A stretch of DNA of 64,000 nt from positions 52,398 to 116,397 of IMG/VR virus record IMGVR_UViG_3300030328_002748; one strand, written 5' to 3'. Both the position numbers and the translations under genes were made by a program. The notes below the pieces were generated by a model. That model was not told the DNA's origin and did not search any database. It saw nothing but the letters and a program-made list of their open reading frames with translations. This document shows positions 51,551-60,400 of the stretch, one piece after another. The stretch comes from a virus. How positions within the stretch are numbered: position 1 is the first letter of the stretch; each line of letters opens with the position of its first letter.

Positions 51551-51817
51551 ATGCTTAATGAAAAAGTAGAAAGATATATGGAAATTGGCCACACTATAGT
51601 GGTTAATCTTTTATGGAGAGGTCAGATATATAATCTTCAAATGTTTTTTCCTGGCGCTGGTTTTCCGTCCAGACAACAAGTACAGAGACAGGTTCAAGGA
51701 ATTTATCCTGGCGCTGTAGTGCAAACCGTATTTCCAGCAACTACAGATCCTACTAAACCAACAATTCGTGTAGCTGAAGAATCCACTTATAAAACTTTTA
51801 AAGAATTTAAACAATGA
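51551..51817 (+). CDS. Conserved cyanophage protein (88 aa)
   Basis: Soluble alpha/beta protein with NLLWRGQIYNLQMFFPGAGFPSRQQVQRQVQGIYPGAVVQTVFP, a pattern seen in small cyanophage proteins of unknown role. The start could be ATG 51551 or the in-frame ATG 51581; the first is closer to the late promoter. Overlaps the next start by four bases. Confidence 0.7.
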   Translation: MLNEKVERYMEIGHTIVVNLLWRGQIYNLQMFFPGAGFPSRQQVQRQVQGIYPGAVVQTVFPATTDPTKPTIRVAEESTYKTFKEFKQ

Positions 51818-52098
51818 CTTTTTTGATAGCAATAATGTCCTTTGCCAATTTTGTGTTTTATCCATTGGTAATAGGAACTCTTGTAGCCGTAGTAATAGAA
51901 CAAATCTTTAGAGCAAGAGGTAAGGAAGATAACCCAGAAGATGTAAAGAAGGTTATACTCTCTATGGGTATTAGAAAGTATCTTTATAGACAGGCCTGGT
52001 TGTTTAATATCATATGGTTTGTTGGATATTTTATTCTTATGTTTACGATAGGAAGACAACAACCATCAGCAATGCCTGACATGATCTGGCAAGGTTAG
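51814..52098 (+). CDS. Small membrane protein with two spans (94 aa)
   Basis: Two hydrophobic segments (about residues 5-29 and 60-78) separated by a charged loop (RARGKEDNPEDVKKVILSMGIRKYLYRQ). The layout resembles class II holins or small inner membrane proteins, but there is no family match from memory. ATGA overlap with the gene before. Confidence 0.7.
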   Translation: MTFLIAIMSFANFVFYPLVIGTLVAVVIEQIFRARGKEDNPEDVKKVILSMGIRKYLYRQAWLFNIIWFVGYFILMFTIGRQQPSAMPDMIWQG

Positions 52099-52138
52099 TA
52101 AGTCCACACATTAATGCGTAAAAATACTTACATGGTAT

Positions 52139-52146
52139 AATAAATA
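52139..52146 (+). promoter_or_regulatory. T4-type late promoter
   Basis: AATAAATA, 24 bases before the start at 52171; TATAATAAATATT also contains a TATAAT word. Confidence 0.6.
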
Positions 52147-52170
52147 TTGACAGTATGGGATTGAAAGATC

Positions 52171-52386
52171 ATGCCCCTTGCTCATTATACGGTAGGCTAT
52201 CACGACCTACAACAACATAAGTATGAGATCTGCGAGTACGCAACAGATTCATACGAAGCAATAGAACACAGTAAAGAGGATGTGCCTTATCTACAGGCTC
52301 ATCCTCATTTTATTGATTACTGTAAGAACTCAGAGGTCGAGAATATTTCTCGATTAATGGCCTCAGGTATACCAATGGGACGTTAA
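52171..52386 (+). CDS. Small hypothetical protein (71 aa)
   Basis: Begins MPLAHYTVGYHDLQQHKYEICEYATDSYEAIEHSKEDVPYL; soluble and histidine/tyrosine-rich. This opening is familiar from small cyanophage proteins near gp17, with no known function. The next small gene starts two bases after its stop. Confidence 0.7.
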   Translation: MPLAHYTVGYHDLQQHKYEICEYATDSYEAIEHSKEDVPYLQAHPHFIDYCKNSEVENISRLMASGIPMGR

Positions 52387-52387
52387 T

Positions 52388-52489
52388 ATGACAACCTTAA
52401 GAAAGAAACAAATAAGTCTTTGGACTTATAGATTTGTTGCGTGGACAATGATTTTTAGTACTCTTACGATGATTGCCAAAATGGCGTAA
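52388..52489 (+). CDS. Very small membrane peptide (33 aa)
   Basis: MTTLRKKQISLWTYRFVAW then IFSTLTMIAKMA: a basic start followed by one hydrophobic segment. It begins two bases after the previous stop, which supports translation. Size and charge resemble small toxic or regulatory membrane peptides; function unknown. Confidence 0.5.
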   Translation: MTTLRKKQISLWTYRFVAWTMIFSTLTMIAKMA

Positions 52490-52546
52490 AGTCAGTGTTT
52501 GTGAAGATAGGTGCCAAGTAACCTGTCGTATTGTATAATATAGAGT

Positions 52547-52876
52547 ATGAGTCCAGACAGACACGACATACCCATATTAGGGGATTTTTATACTAAGAAG
52601 GAAGTTGATGCTATGATTGCAGCAGCTCTTGAAGAGGCTCGTGCCATTGACGAAGCATCGATGGCAGAACATAACTTCAAAGCTACTGTTATTAGTATGA
52701 TTCTAGGATTCATATGTCTAGCGCTATTTGTAGATGGTTTACTTCGCATACTTGGTATCGTTCCACCATTCATGGATCTTGATGTTAATATCTTGGATGA
52801 TATTGCAGAGAAGACTAAGATTATTGTAGAAAATGATTTGGTCAAAGCTGGTCTAAATAAAATACCAAGGCTATAG
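52547..52876 (+). CDS. Small membrane protein (109 aa)
   Basis: A soluble helical N-terminus (YTKKEVDAMIAAALEEARAIDEASMAEHNF), one strong membrane span (about 46-72, VISMILGFICLALFVDGLLRILGIV) and an amphipathic tail. TATAAT at 52534-52539 ends only seven bases before the ATG, so its relevance is unclear. Unknown function. Confidence 0.7.
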   Translation: MSPDRHDIPILGDFYTKKEVDAMIAAALEEARAIDEASMAEHNFKATVISMILGFICLALFVDGLLRILGIVPPFMDLDVNILDDIAEKTKIIVENDLVKAGLNKIPRL

Positions 52877-52879
52877 ACT

Positions 52880-53032
52880 ATGGTATTAGTTTTTATCATT
52901 ATAGGTATTCTTTTACTTTTGGTGGGAGGAGGCCTCTGGTTTACATTTGGGCCAGGCGGTAATGATGTAAGAGACCCCATAGACGAACATGCAAAAATGC
53001 ATGAATTAGGAATAGCCCATAAACATGATTGA
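52880..53032 (+). CDS. Small membrane protein (50 aa)
   Basis: Residues 2-24 are hydrophobic (VLVFIIIGILLLLVGGGLWF), followed by a short tail with several histidines (DEHAKMHELGIAHKHD). The start is three bases after the previous stop and the end overlaps the next ATG by eight bases. Confidence 0.6.
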   Translation: MVLVFIIIGILLLLVGGGLWFTFGPGGNDVRDPIDEHAKMHELGIAHKHD

Positions 53033-53132
53033 CACTTCATGGCCATCAATAAGAATGTTTCTTATTATCGTGATGGGCGTGGTGTGGTTTTATTTGTTAA
53101 ACATAGAACTTAGAAGTACAGACAAGGACTAA
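53025..53132 (+). CDS. Very small membrane protein (35 aa)
   Basis: A single predicted span (IRMFLIIVMGVVWFYLLNIEL) with a short charged tail. Overlaps the previous gene by eight bases and the next ATG by one (TAATG). Tight coupling on both sides supports it despite its size. Confidence 0.55.
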   Translation: MIDTSWPSIRMFLIIVMGVVWFYLLNIELRSTDKD

Positions 53133-53401
53133 TGTACCAACTCCAGAACATTTTATTTTTAGTATTACTCGTTTCTCTTTTAGGAACAACCATATGGTTT
53201 ATGGCCTCAATCTGGCTTAAAGAGGAAAAGAAACCAGTCCGTCCTATGCATCCAGAAATGTTGGAAGTGGAAGAGGGTACTAAATTAATGGGAGTAACCT
53301 TTACACCTAAAGACAGTTGTAATATATCTGAATATAAGAAACTTCAAGAAAGGATAGATAAGATACGTACTCAGTTGGAGAATGATCCAGAATTGGCATG
53401 A
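53132..53401 (+). CDS. Small membrane-anchored protein (89 aa)
   Basis: N-terminal span (about 5-27, QNILFLVLLVSLLGTTIWFMASIW) followed by a basic-acidic soluble part ending in a coiled coil (SEYKKLQERIDKIRTQLENDPEL). One membrane span plus periplasmic-type coiled coil is also the layout of inner-membrane spanins, but orientation and partner are unknown. Four-base overlap with gp17. Confidence 0.65.
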   Translation: MYQLQNILFLVLLVSLLGTTIWFMASIWLKEEKKPVRPMHPEMLEVEEGTKLMGVTFTPKDSCNISEYKKLQERIDKIRTQLENDPELA

Positions 53402-55065
53402 CTGATAACATATACTTAGGTAATCCCAATTTAAAAAAAGCTAATACTCCTGTTGAGTTCACTAAGGAACAGATACAGGAGTTTATTAAATGTAAGGATG
53501 ATCCTGTATATTTTGCCAAGAATCATATACAAATAGTTTCTCTTGATGAAGGTCTAGTACCTTTTGAACCTTACAGATTTCAAGAGAAATTAATTAATAG
53601 GTTTCATGAGAATAGATTTAATATATGCATGATGCCACGACAGACTGGTAAATCAACAACGTCTGTATCATATCTTTTACATTATATTGTTTTTAATGAT
53701 AGTGTTAATGTTGGTATTCTGGCCAACAAGGCATCTACTGCAAGAGAATTATTGGGTAGGTTGCAACTGGCATATGAAAATTTACCTAAATGGATGCAAC
53801 AAGGTATAATATCATGGAACAAAGGTTCAATGGAGTTGGAAAATGGATCTAAAGTACTGGCTGCGTCTACTTCTGCTAGTGCTGTTAGGGGTATGTCTTT
53901 CAATATCTTATTCTTGGATGAATTTGCTTTTGTTCCCAACCACATCGCTGATTCTTTCTTCGCTAGTGTTTATCCTACTATTACTTCTGGTAAATCCACC
54001 AAAGTTATAATGGTTTCAACGCCACATGGTATGAATCATTTCTACCGTATGTGGCATGATGCAGAAAGAAAACAAAATGAATATGTTCCCACATCAGTTC
54101 ATTGGTCAGAAGTCCCTGGCAGAGACGCTGAATGGAAAGCACAAACTATTGCAAACACTTCAGAGCAACAGTTTAAGGTTGAGTTTGAATGTGAGTTCTT
54201 AGGATCTGTAGATACTTTAATCAATCCAGCTAAACTTAGAGCATTAGTATATGATAATCCCATTAAATCACATAATGGTTTAGATGTTTATGAAAATCCA
54301 ATCAAGGAACATGACTATCTTTGTACTGTTGACGTAGCAAGAGGTGGTGGCCAAGATTATTCTGCATTTGTAGTTATTGATATTACGACTTATCCACATA
54401 AAGTAGTTGCTAAGTATAGAAATAATGAAATTAAACCAATGTTATTTCCATCTATCATCTATGATACTATAAGAGGATATAATAGTGCATGGGTTTTATG
54501 TGAGGTAAATGATATTGGAGATCAGATTGCAGCTATCTTAAATTATGATATGGAATATCCAAATCTACTTCAGTGTTCTATGAGAGGTAGAGCTGGACAG
54601 ATAGTAGGTCAGGGATTCTCTGGTAAGAAAACTCAACTTGGAGTTAAGATGTCTAAGGCAGTAAAGGCTCTTGGATGTTCTAACCTTAAGACTATAATTG
54701 AGTCTGATAAAATTTTATTCAGGGATTATGATATTCTCTCAGAATTAACTACATTTATTCATAAACGTAATTCATTTGAAGCAGAAGATGGATGTAATGA
54801 TGATTTGGCCATGTGTCTTGTGATATATGCATGGTTAGTTCATCAGGAATATTTTAGAGAACTTACTGATCAGGATGTTCGTAAAAAACTATATGAAGAT
54901 CAAAGGGATCAAATTGAACAGGATATGGCTCCTTTTGGGTTTATATCAACAGCAACCGATGAGGAAATCATTGAAGAGAAAGATGGTACTGTTTGGAAGA
55001 AGACGGATATTCAAGATATTGATTCTACATATGGCGATATGAGTTATATGTGGGATTATCAGTAA
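53398..55065 (+). CDS. 17: Terminase large subunit gp17 (555 aa)
   Basis: Packaging motor ATPase-nuclease. Walker A MMPRQTGKST (K85 region), Walker B ILFLDEFAF (D174, E175) and VSTPHG coupling motif at 207-211. The RNase H-like nuclease has D312 in CTVDVARGGGQDYSAF, E369 in WVLCEVNDIGDQ and D469 in GCNDDLAMCLVIYAW; the D312-E369 spacing equals that of T4 gp17 (D401-E458). Slightly shorter than T4 gp17 (610). No intron or intein is seen. Starts in an ATGA overlap with a membrane protein gene and its stop overlaps the next ATG. Confidence 0.97.
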   Translation: MTDNIYLGNPNLKKANTPVEFTKEQIQEFIKCKDDPVYFAKNHIQIVSLDEGLVPFEPYRFQEKLINRFHENRFNICMMPRQTGKSTTSVSYLLHYIVFNDSVNVGILANKASTARELLGRLQLAYENLPKWMQQGIISWNKGSMELENGSKVLAASTSASAVRGMSFNILFLDEFAFVPNHIADSFFASVYPTITSGKSTKVIMVSTPHGMNHFYRMWHDAERKQNEYVPTSVHWSEVPGRDAEWKAQTIANTSEQQFKVEFECEFLGSVDTLINPAKLRALVYDNPIKSHNGLDVYENPIKEHDYLCTVDVARGGGQDYSAFVVIDITTYPHKVVAKYRNNEIKPMLFPSIIYDTIRGYNSAWVLCEVNDIGDQIAAILNYDMEYPNLLQCSMRGRAGQIVGQGFSGKKTQLGVKMSKAVKALGCSNLKTIIESDKILFRDYDILSELTTFIHKRNSFEAEDGCNDDLAMCLVIYAWLVHQEYFRELTDQDVRKKLYEDQRDQIEQDMAPFGFISTATDEEIIEEKDGTVWKKTDIQDIDSTYGDMSYMWDYQ

Positions 55066-55304
55066 TGATAGACGATGATATTGAAAAACAATTTGACTTA
55101 GATCATTTATTTCTCACAGAAAGAACATGTAGAGTATGTGGAGAAAGTAAAGATTTAGTAAGTGAGTTTTATCTAACTCGTAAGGGTAGAGGTGATATTC
55201 CTTCAGCATATTCTTATGAATGTAAGATATGTACAGTTAAAAGAATAGTTAAGAATAGAAGAGACAAAAAACCCTTTACTGACTGGCTTTATCCAGACTG
55301 GTAG
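55065..55304 (+). CDS. Small zinc-binding protein (79 aa)
   Basis: Start at ATG 55065, overlapping the gp17 stop by one base. Two CxxC knuckles, CRVCGE and ECKICTV, 30 or so residues apart, form a probable zinc ribbon, followed by a basic segment (KRIVKNRRDKKPF). This spacing resembles the zinc site of HNH/endonuclease VII-like proteins, but the catalytic His region is not evident. Conserved next to gp17 in cyanophages; a role with DNA in packaging is a guess. Confidence 0.75.
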   Translation: MIDDDIEKQFDLDHLFLTERTCRVCGESKDLVSEFYLTRKGRGDIPSAYSYECKICTVKRIVKNRRDKKPFTDWLYPDW

Positions 55305-55344
55305 CTGTTCATGTGCTGTTTCCCCAGCCGAAAGTGTTGTTTAG

Positions 55345-55352
55345 GATAAATA
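55345..55352 (+). promoter_or_regulatory. T4-type late promoter
   Basis: GATAAATA, about 40 bases before the gp18 start, with GGGGAATTC as leader. Confidence 0.65.
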
Positions 55353-55391
55353 AATTTAGATAAAAATTGTCAATTTTTACGGGGAATTCAG

Positions 55392-58031
55392 ATGGCTGGT
55401 TTAGGCTTAGTATCTCCTGGCATTAAGGTAAAAGAAGTTGATCTTACTAGGGGTGGAATCACTGGAGTCAGTGATCAGACCGGCGCTATTGCTGGCCCTT
55501 TTCTACAAGGCCCCGTAGAAGATCCTATCCTGATCGAAAATGAGAAGGATTTACTTGATACTTTCGGAGAACCAAAGAATACAAGCTCCCAATACGAGTA
55601 TTGGATGGCTGCTTCTTCATATCTTTCATATGGAGGAGTTTTAAGAGTAGTAAGATCCGATGGATCTACTCTCAACAATGCAAACGCTGCTGTTGCTACT
55701 GGGTCTGGTAGTTCAGAAGCTGCATTAAAAATTAAGAATACGGAGGATTATTATAATTCATTCGATAGTGCAACCACTTGGTATTGGGCTTCTAAGAACC
55801 CAGGCACTTGGGCTAATGATATTAAGGTCTGTGTTATTGATGCAAAGGCTGACCAGACTTTAACTGGTATTGATACTTCAGGTATTGTAGTTGGTGCTGC
55901 AGTTACTCAATCATTTGGTGGATCACAAGTTGGTGGTATCGGAACATCCGTTACACTAAACGGTTATCTTAAGGGTATCATTACTGGAATCGGTGCAAGT
56001 ACAGTTGATGTTAAGATCACAAATCAAGTTTCTACTGCTGGAACTGAAGCAACAGCTGAATATGGAAAAGGTGGGGCTTATTCATTCGATACAGCTTCTG
56101 CAACTACCATTGCAGGTGCAACTGCTTCTGCTGAAAACGTAATAACTGCAACTAGATCTCTTAATGGTGCTGGTGCAGGTCAAATCGGTATTGGAAGTGC
56201 TTTATACCGTTGGGATTTACAGAGTTCAACCATAACAGTTGACCAAGCTGGTGGTGCTACTCTTGGTGCTGGTGATACTGGTGTTTATGTTTCAAGTACT
56301 AGTGGTATTAATACAATTGGTGTTGGAACTGGTAACGTCGTATTAATTGGATCAGAACTAATTGGTATTGGTGAAACCATTGGTAGTGGATTCGTTGGAT
56401 TCTCTACTAGAGGTCTTGATAACACTACTGCTGCTGCACACGCAGATGGTGCTACTATCAATGTTCTAACAAACGCTGGTGCTGCAACAACAGTTAAGAC
56501 TGCACAAAGTAGTGCTTCTGATACAAACTTCATTGTTAATTCAATTGGTGGTTTTGAGAATAATGATTACTTTAGACTTGGAACACCAGCTGCTGGAGAA
56601 CTTTGTCAGGTAACTGGAGTAAGTACAAACTCTGCTTTAACACCTTCTACTGCTATTGATTGGTATGAGGCTCAAACATTAGGTCTTGAGAACTCAACAG
56701 TATTCTGGAAGAATATTGCACCAAAACCTGGCACATCTAACTACGCTTCAGGACGTAAGGGTAGATTCGATGAAATTAACGTAGTTGTTGTTGATGATGA
56801 TGGTACTATTACTGGAACTTCTGGCCAGATCCTAGAGAAATTTGTTGGGTTATCCAAGGCACTTGATGCAAAACAGTTTAACTCTAAGATCTACTACAAG
56901 AACTATCTTGCAGATAATTCTGAGTATATCTTTGCTGGATATGCACCATTAGGTTCACCAACTGGATTCTCTACTGGTACTACTGCATTTACTGCTTCTG
57001 CATCTGCATGGGGATTAAATGCTCAAGGAGTTACATTCTCTGGTATTGGTAAGACAACATACAATCTACAAGGTGGTAAGGATTACGGCGGTGATTACGC
57101 TAATCCTACATACGTCGCAACTCTCGGTGATTTAATGTCTGCTTACGATAAGTTTGCAAACATAAGAGAGTATCCAATCAATTACTTAATTATGGGCCCA
57201 GGCCTATCATCTAGAGATGAAACTGTAGGTAAGGCCAATAAGTTAATATCACTTGCTGAAAATAGAAAGGACTGCATTGCAGTTATTTCTCCTGCTAAGT
57301 CAGACGTTTGTAGTGGAAATGCTCCAATAACAAACTCTGATACACAGACAGATAATGTGATCAAGACAATGGATCAGGTTAATTCCTCTTCCTATGCAGT
57401 TCTTGACTCAGGTTATAAGTATGCATTTGATCGTTTCAATAACAAATTCCGTTATCTTGCTTGCAACCCTGATGTTGCTGGTATGATGGCAAGAACATCT
57501 CAGAATTCCTATCCTTGGTTCTCACCAGCTGGAGTTGCAAGAGGTGTTGTAAATAATGCTGTTAAACTTGCATACAACCCATCACAAGCACAAAGGGATC
57601 TTCTCTATACTAGAAGAATTAATCCTATAATTGCTGCTCCTGGCGCTGGAATTATCTTGTTCGGAGATAAGACTGCACTCTCTTATGTTTCTGCTTTCGA
57701 TAGAATCAACGTTCGTCGTTTGTTCTTGACAATAGAAACTGCAATTGAAAGAGCTGCAAGAGCACAACTCTTCGAGTTCAACGATGCTATTACAAGAGCA
57801 AACTTTGTAAATATAACCGAACCATATTTACGTGACGTTCAGGCCAAGAGAGGTGTCAGTGAATTCCTCATCGTATGTGATGAGACCAATAACACTCCAG
57901 ATGTTATTGATGCAAATGAATTCCGAGCTGATATCTTTGTCAAACCTGCTCGCTCAATCAACTTCATCGGACTAACATTCGTTGCAACTCGCACGGGAAT
58001 TAGTTTTGAAGAAGTAGTCGGTACAGTCTGA
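55392..58031 (+). CDS. 18: Tail sheath protein gp18 (879 aa)
   Basis: Contractile sheath subunit. The N-terminus VSPGIKVKEVDLTRGG and the C-terminal domain (NPIIAAPGAGIILFGDKTAL, FDRINVRRLFLTIETAIERAAR, then LIVCDETNNTPDVIDANEF) are classic for sheath proteins. It is longer than T4 gp18 (659) because of beta-rich insertions at about residues 150-380, which include a VLIGSELIGIG...STRGLDNTTAAAHADG module at about 310-360. The insert probably faces outward, as variable sheath domains do. Own late promoter. Confidence 0.96.
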   Translation: MAGLGLVSPGIKVKEVDLTRGGITGVSDQTGAIAGPFLQGPVEDPILIENEKDLLDTFGEPKNTSSQYEYWMAASSYLSYGGVLRVVRSDGSTLNNANAAVATGSGSSEAALKIKNTEDYYNSFDSATTWYWASKNPGTWANDIKVCVIDAKADQTLTGIDTSGIVVGAAVTQSFGGSQVGGIGTSVTLNGYLKGIITGIGASTVDVKITNQVSTAGTEATAEYGKGGAYSFDTASATTIAGATASAENVITATRSLNGAGAGQIGIGSALYRWDLQSSTITVDQAGGATLGAGDTGVYVSSTSGINTIGVGTGNVVLIGSELIGIGETIGSGFVGFSTRGLDNTTAAAHADGATINVLTNAGAATTVKTAQSSASDTNFIVNSIGGFENNDYFRLGTPAAGELCQVTGVSTNSALTPSTAIDWYEAQTLGLENSTVFWKNIAPKPGTSNYASGRKGRFDEINVVVVDDDGTITGTSGQILEKFVGLSKALDAKQFNSKIYYKNYLADNSEYIFAGYAPLGSPTGFSTGTTAFTASASAWGLNAQGVTFSGIGKTTYNLQGGKDYGGDYANPTYVATLGDLMSAYDKFANIREYPINYLIMGPGLSSRDETVGKANKLISLAENRKDCIAVISPAKSDVCSGNAPITNSDTQTDNVIKTMDQVNSSSYAVLDSGYKYAFDRFNNKFRYLACNPDVAGMMARTSQNSYPWFSPAGVARGVVNNAVKLAYNPSQAQRDLLYTRRINPIIAAPGAGIILFGDKTALSYVSAFDRINVRRLFLTIETAIERAARAQLFEFNDAITRANFVNITEPYLRDVQAKRGVSEFLIVCDETNNTPDVIDANEFRADIFVKPARSINFIGLTFVATRTGISFEEVVGTV

Positions 58032-58067
58032 TTCGTCTTAACACTTAACAGGAGAGAGTAAAGAACA

Positions 58068-58694
58068 ATGCCTCAACAAATCCCAAATACAGGGGCTAAT
58101 GCGAGAGTCCTTGATACATTCAAATCAAAGTTATTGGGCGGCGGTGTACGTCCCAATTTCTTTGAAGTGGAACTTAAGTTTCCAACTCTTGCCATTGATG
58201 ATAACGATATCAGTGACAAGACTCGCTTTTTAGTCAAAGGTGCAAATTTACCTGCATCAAATATCGCTCCAATTTCTGTTCCATTCAGAGGAAGGGAACT
58301 AAAGATTGCTGGAGAGAGAACCTTTGACACTTGGACAATTACAGCTATTAACGACACAAGTTTCTCATTGCGTGATGCATTTGAGAAATGGATGAACTTA
58401 ATGAACAAAGTTTCTGATAATGGTGGTGAAGTCGATCCGACAATCTATCAACAAGAAGCTTACGTTCATCAGTTAGGTAGAGCTCCTATCAGTAACCCTG
58501 GCGCAGAGCCTGTGGCCACTGGTAATGTAATTCCAATTTTACGTTCATATCATTTCCATGGCGTATTCCCAACTCAGGTTGCTCCCATAGAACTCAGTTA
58601 CGATCAAAACAACGTAATCGAAGAGTTCGCTGTTGAATTCCAAGTTCAGTGGTGGGAAGCTCTCAATGAGGCCGGAACAGTTGTTGTGGGCTGA
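58068..58694 (+). CDS. 19: Tail tube protein gp19 (208 aa)
   Basis: Tail tube subunit. DTFKSKLLGGGVRPNFFEVEL, TRFLVKGANLPASNI, and later YHFHGVFPTQVAPIELSYDQ are conserved in gp19 proteins. Somewhat longer than T4 gp19 (163), as in other cyanophages. GGAGAGAG precedes the start. The short gap after gp18 suggests co-transcription. Confidence 0.95.
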   Translation: MPQQIPNTGANARVLDTFKSKLLGGGVRPNFFEVELKFPTLAIDDNDISDKTRFLVKGANLPASNIAPISVPFRGRELKIAGERTFDTWTITAINDTSFSLRDAFEKWMNLMNKVSDNGGEVDPTIYQQEAYVHQLGRAPISNPGAEPVATGNVIPILRSYHFHGVFPTQVAPIELSYDQNNVIEEFAVEFQVQWWEALNEAGTVVVG

Positions 58695-58700
58695 TAAATA
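58693..58700 (+). promoter_or_regulatory. T4-type late promoter
   Basis: GATAAATA overlapping the gp19 stop, 24 bases before the gp20 start. Confidence 0.65.
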
Positions 58701-58723
58701 AGACATAGGCAACGGTTTATAAC

Positions 58724-60373
58724 ATGGCTGGTAGATTATTTGGGTTTTCAATCCAAGGATCCGATGGCGATAATCTGCCTTCTTCAGCGGTTACTCCTGT
58801 TCCGCAGAATGAGGCAGATGCATCGGATTATTATGTGAGTAGTGGCTTTTATGGCCAATACGTTGATATAGAAGGCGTATTCAGAAATGAATATGACCTA
58901 ATAAAACGATATAGAGAGATGTCGCTTCATCCAGAGTGTGATGAGGCGATTGAAGATATTGTTAATGAAGCCATAGTTTCTGATATAAACGATAGTCCTG
59001 TTCAAATTGACTTATCGAATTTGAACGTGAGTGATCAAATGAAAAAGATCATTCGTGAAGAGTTTAAGTTTGTTAAGGATCTTTTAGATTTTGATGGTAA
59101 AGCTCATGAGTTATTCCGTAATTGGTATATTGATGGCCGTGTTTATTATCATAAAGTAATTGACCTTAAAAAGCCAGAAGAGGGATTACAAGAACTAAGA
59201 TTTATTGATGCATTAAAGATCAAATATGTTCGTAGACAAAAGAAAGAAGATAATAATATAGTTCCTATAAAAAATCAGAATGATCAGAATGTATTAACTA
59301 AGAGTCCTGAGATTGAAGAGTATTTTGAATATAATCCTAACTCTGGTAAATCTGGTCAAGGTTATCTTCCAACCCCAGCAGGTACAAAACAGGGAGCTGT
59401 TAGGATTGCAAAAGATGCAATTACATATTGTACTTCAGGACTAGTAGATCGCAATAAACATACAACACTTTCTTGGTTGCATAAGGGTATTAAGGCACTC
59501 AATCAACTTAGAATGATTGAAGATGCACTTGTAATTTATCGTTTATCTCGTGCTCCTGAAAGAAGAATATTCTATATTGATGTTGGTAATCTACCTAAAG
59601 TAAAGGCAGAACAATATCTTAGAGAAGTGATGAATCGTTATAGATCTAAATTGGTCTATGATGCAAACACTGGTGAAGTTAGAGATGATAAGAAATTCAT
59701 GTCTATGTTGGAAGATTTTTGGCTTCCACGTAGAGAAGGTGGTAGGGGAACTGAGATTACCACATTACCTGGCGGACAAAACTTAGGTGAAATTACAGAT
59801 ATACAATACTTCCAGAAAAAACTTTATAAGGCCTTAGGTGTTCCTGAGACTCGTTTAAATGCAGAAAGTGGATTTAATATGGGTAGATCTTCTGAGATCT
59901 TAAGGGATGAATTAAGATTTAATAAGTTTGTTGGTAGATTACGTAAGAGATTTTCAAACATGTTCTTAGACATGTTGAAGACACAATTACTTCTTAAGAA
60001 TATAGTATCTGCCAAGGATTGGCCTAGTATAGCTGAACATATACAATTTGATTATATTTACGATAATCACTTTACAGAGTTAAAAGAGTCTGAGTTATTC
60101 CAAAATAGAATGGGTAACTTGGCTCAAGCTGAACCATATGTGGGTAAATACTTCTCACAGGATTACTTACGTAGAGAAATACTTCGCCAGACTGATGATG
60201 AAATTGTTGAACAGAATAAGATTATGGATAAGGAGATTGAGGCTGGATTATATCCAGATCCAGCTATAGCTCAAGCGATGGAGATGCAAGCAGCTGCTGC
60301 GGATATAGAGAATACTGAGGCTCAAACGGCCAATACTTTAGATCCTGAAGCACCTGAAGGTGGCGAAATATAA
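58724..60373 (+). CDS. 20: Portal protein gp20 (549 aa)
   Basis: Portal vertex protein, close to T4 gp20 in length (524). Conserved stretches include YREMSLHPECDEAIEDIVNEAI, FRNWYIDGRVYYHKVID, LHKGIKALNQLRMIEDALVIYRLSRAPERRIFYIDVGNLP and YFQKKLYKALGVPETRLN, the region commonly used to type cyanophages. Forms the dodecameric ring through which DNA enters. Confidence 0.97.
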   Translation: MAGRLFGFSIQGSDGDNLPSSAVTPVPQNEADASDYYVSSGFYGQYVDIEGVFRNEYDLIKRYREMSLHPECDEAIEDIVNEAIVSDINDSPVQIDLSNLNVSDQMKKIIREEFKFVKDLLDFDGKAHELFRNWYIDGRVYYHKVIDLKKPEEGLQELRFIDALKIKYVRRQKKEDNNIVPIKNQNDQNVLTKSPEIEEYFEYNPNSGKSGQGYLPTPAGTKQGAVRIAKDAITYCTSGLVDRNKHTTLSWLHKGIKALNQLRMIEDALVIYRLSRAPERRIFYIDVGNLPKVKAEQYLREVMNRYRSKLVYDANTGEVRDDKKFMSMLEDFWLPRREGGRGTEITTLPGGQNLGEITDIQYFQKKLYKALGVPETRLNAESGFNMGRSSEILRDELRFNKFVGRLRKRFSNMFLDMLKTQLLLKNIVSAKDWPSIAEHIQFDYIYDNHFTELKESELFQNRMGNLAQAEPYVGKYFSQDYLRREILRQTDDEIVEQNKIMDKEIEAGLYPDPAIAQAMEMQAAAADIENTEAQTANTLDPEAPEGGEI

Positions 60374-60376
60374 ATA
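60369..60376 (+). promoter_or_regulatory. T4-type late promoter
   Basis: TATAAATA overlapping the gp20 stop, 25 bases before the start at 60401. Confidence 0.7.
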
Positions 60377-60400
60377 GATTGTAGTACATTTGTCAACATA

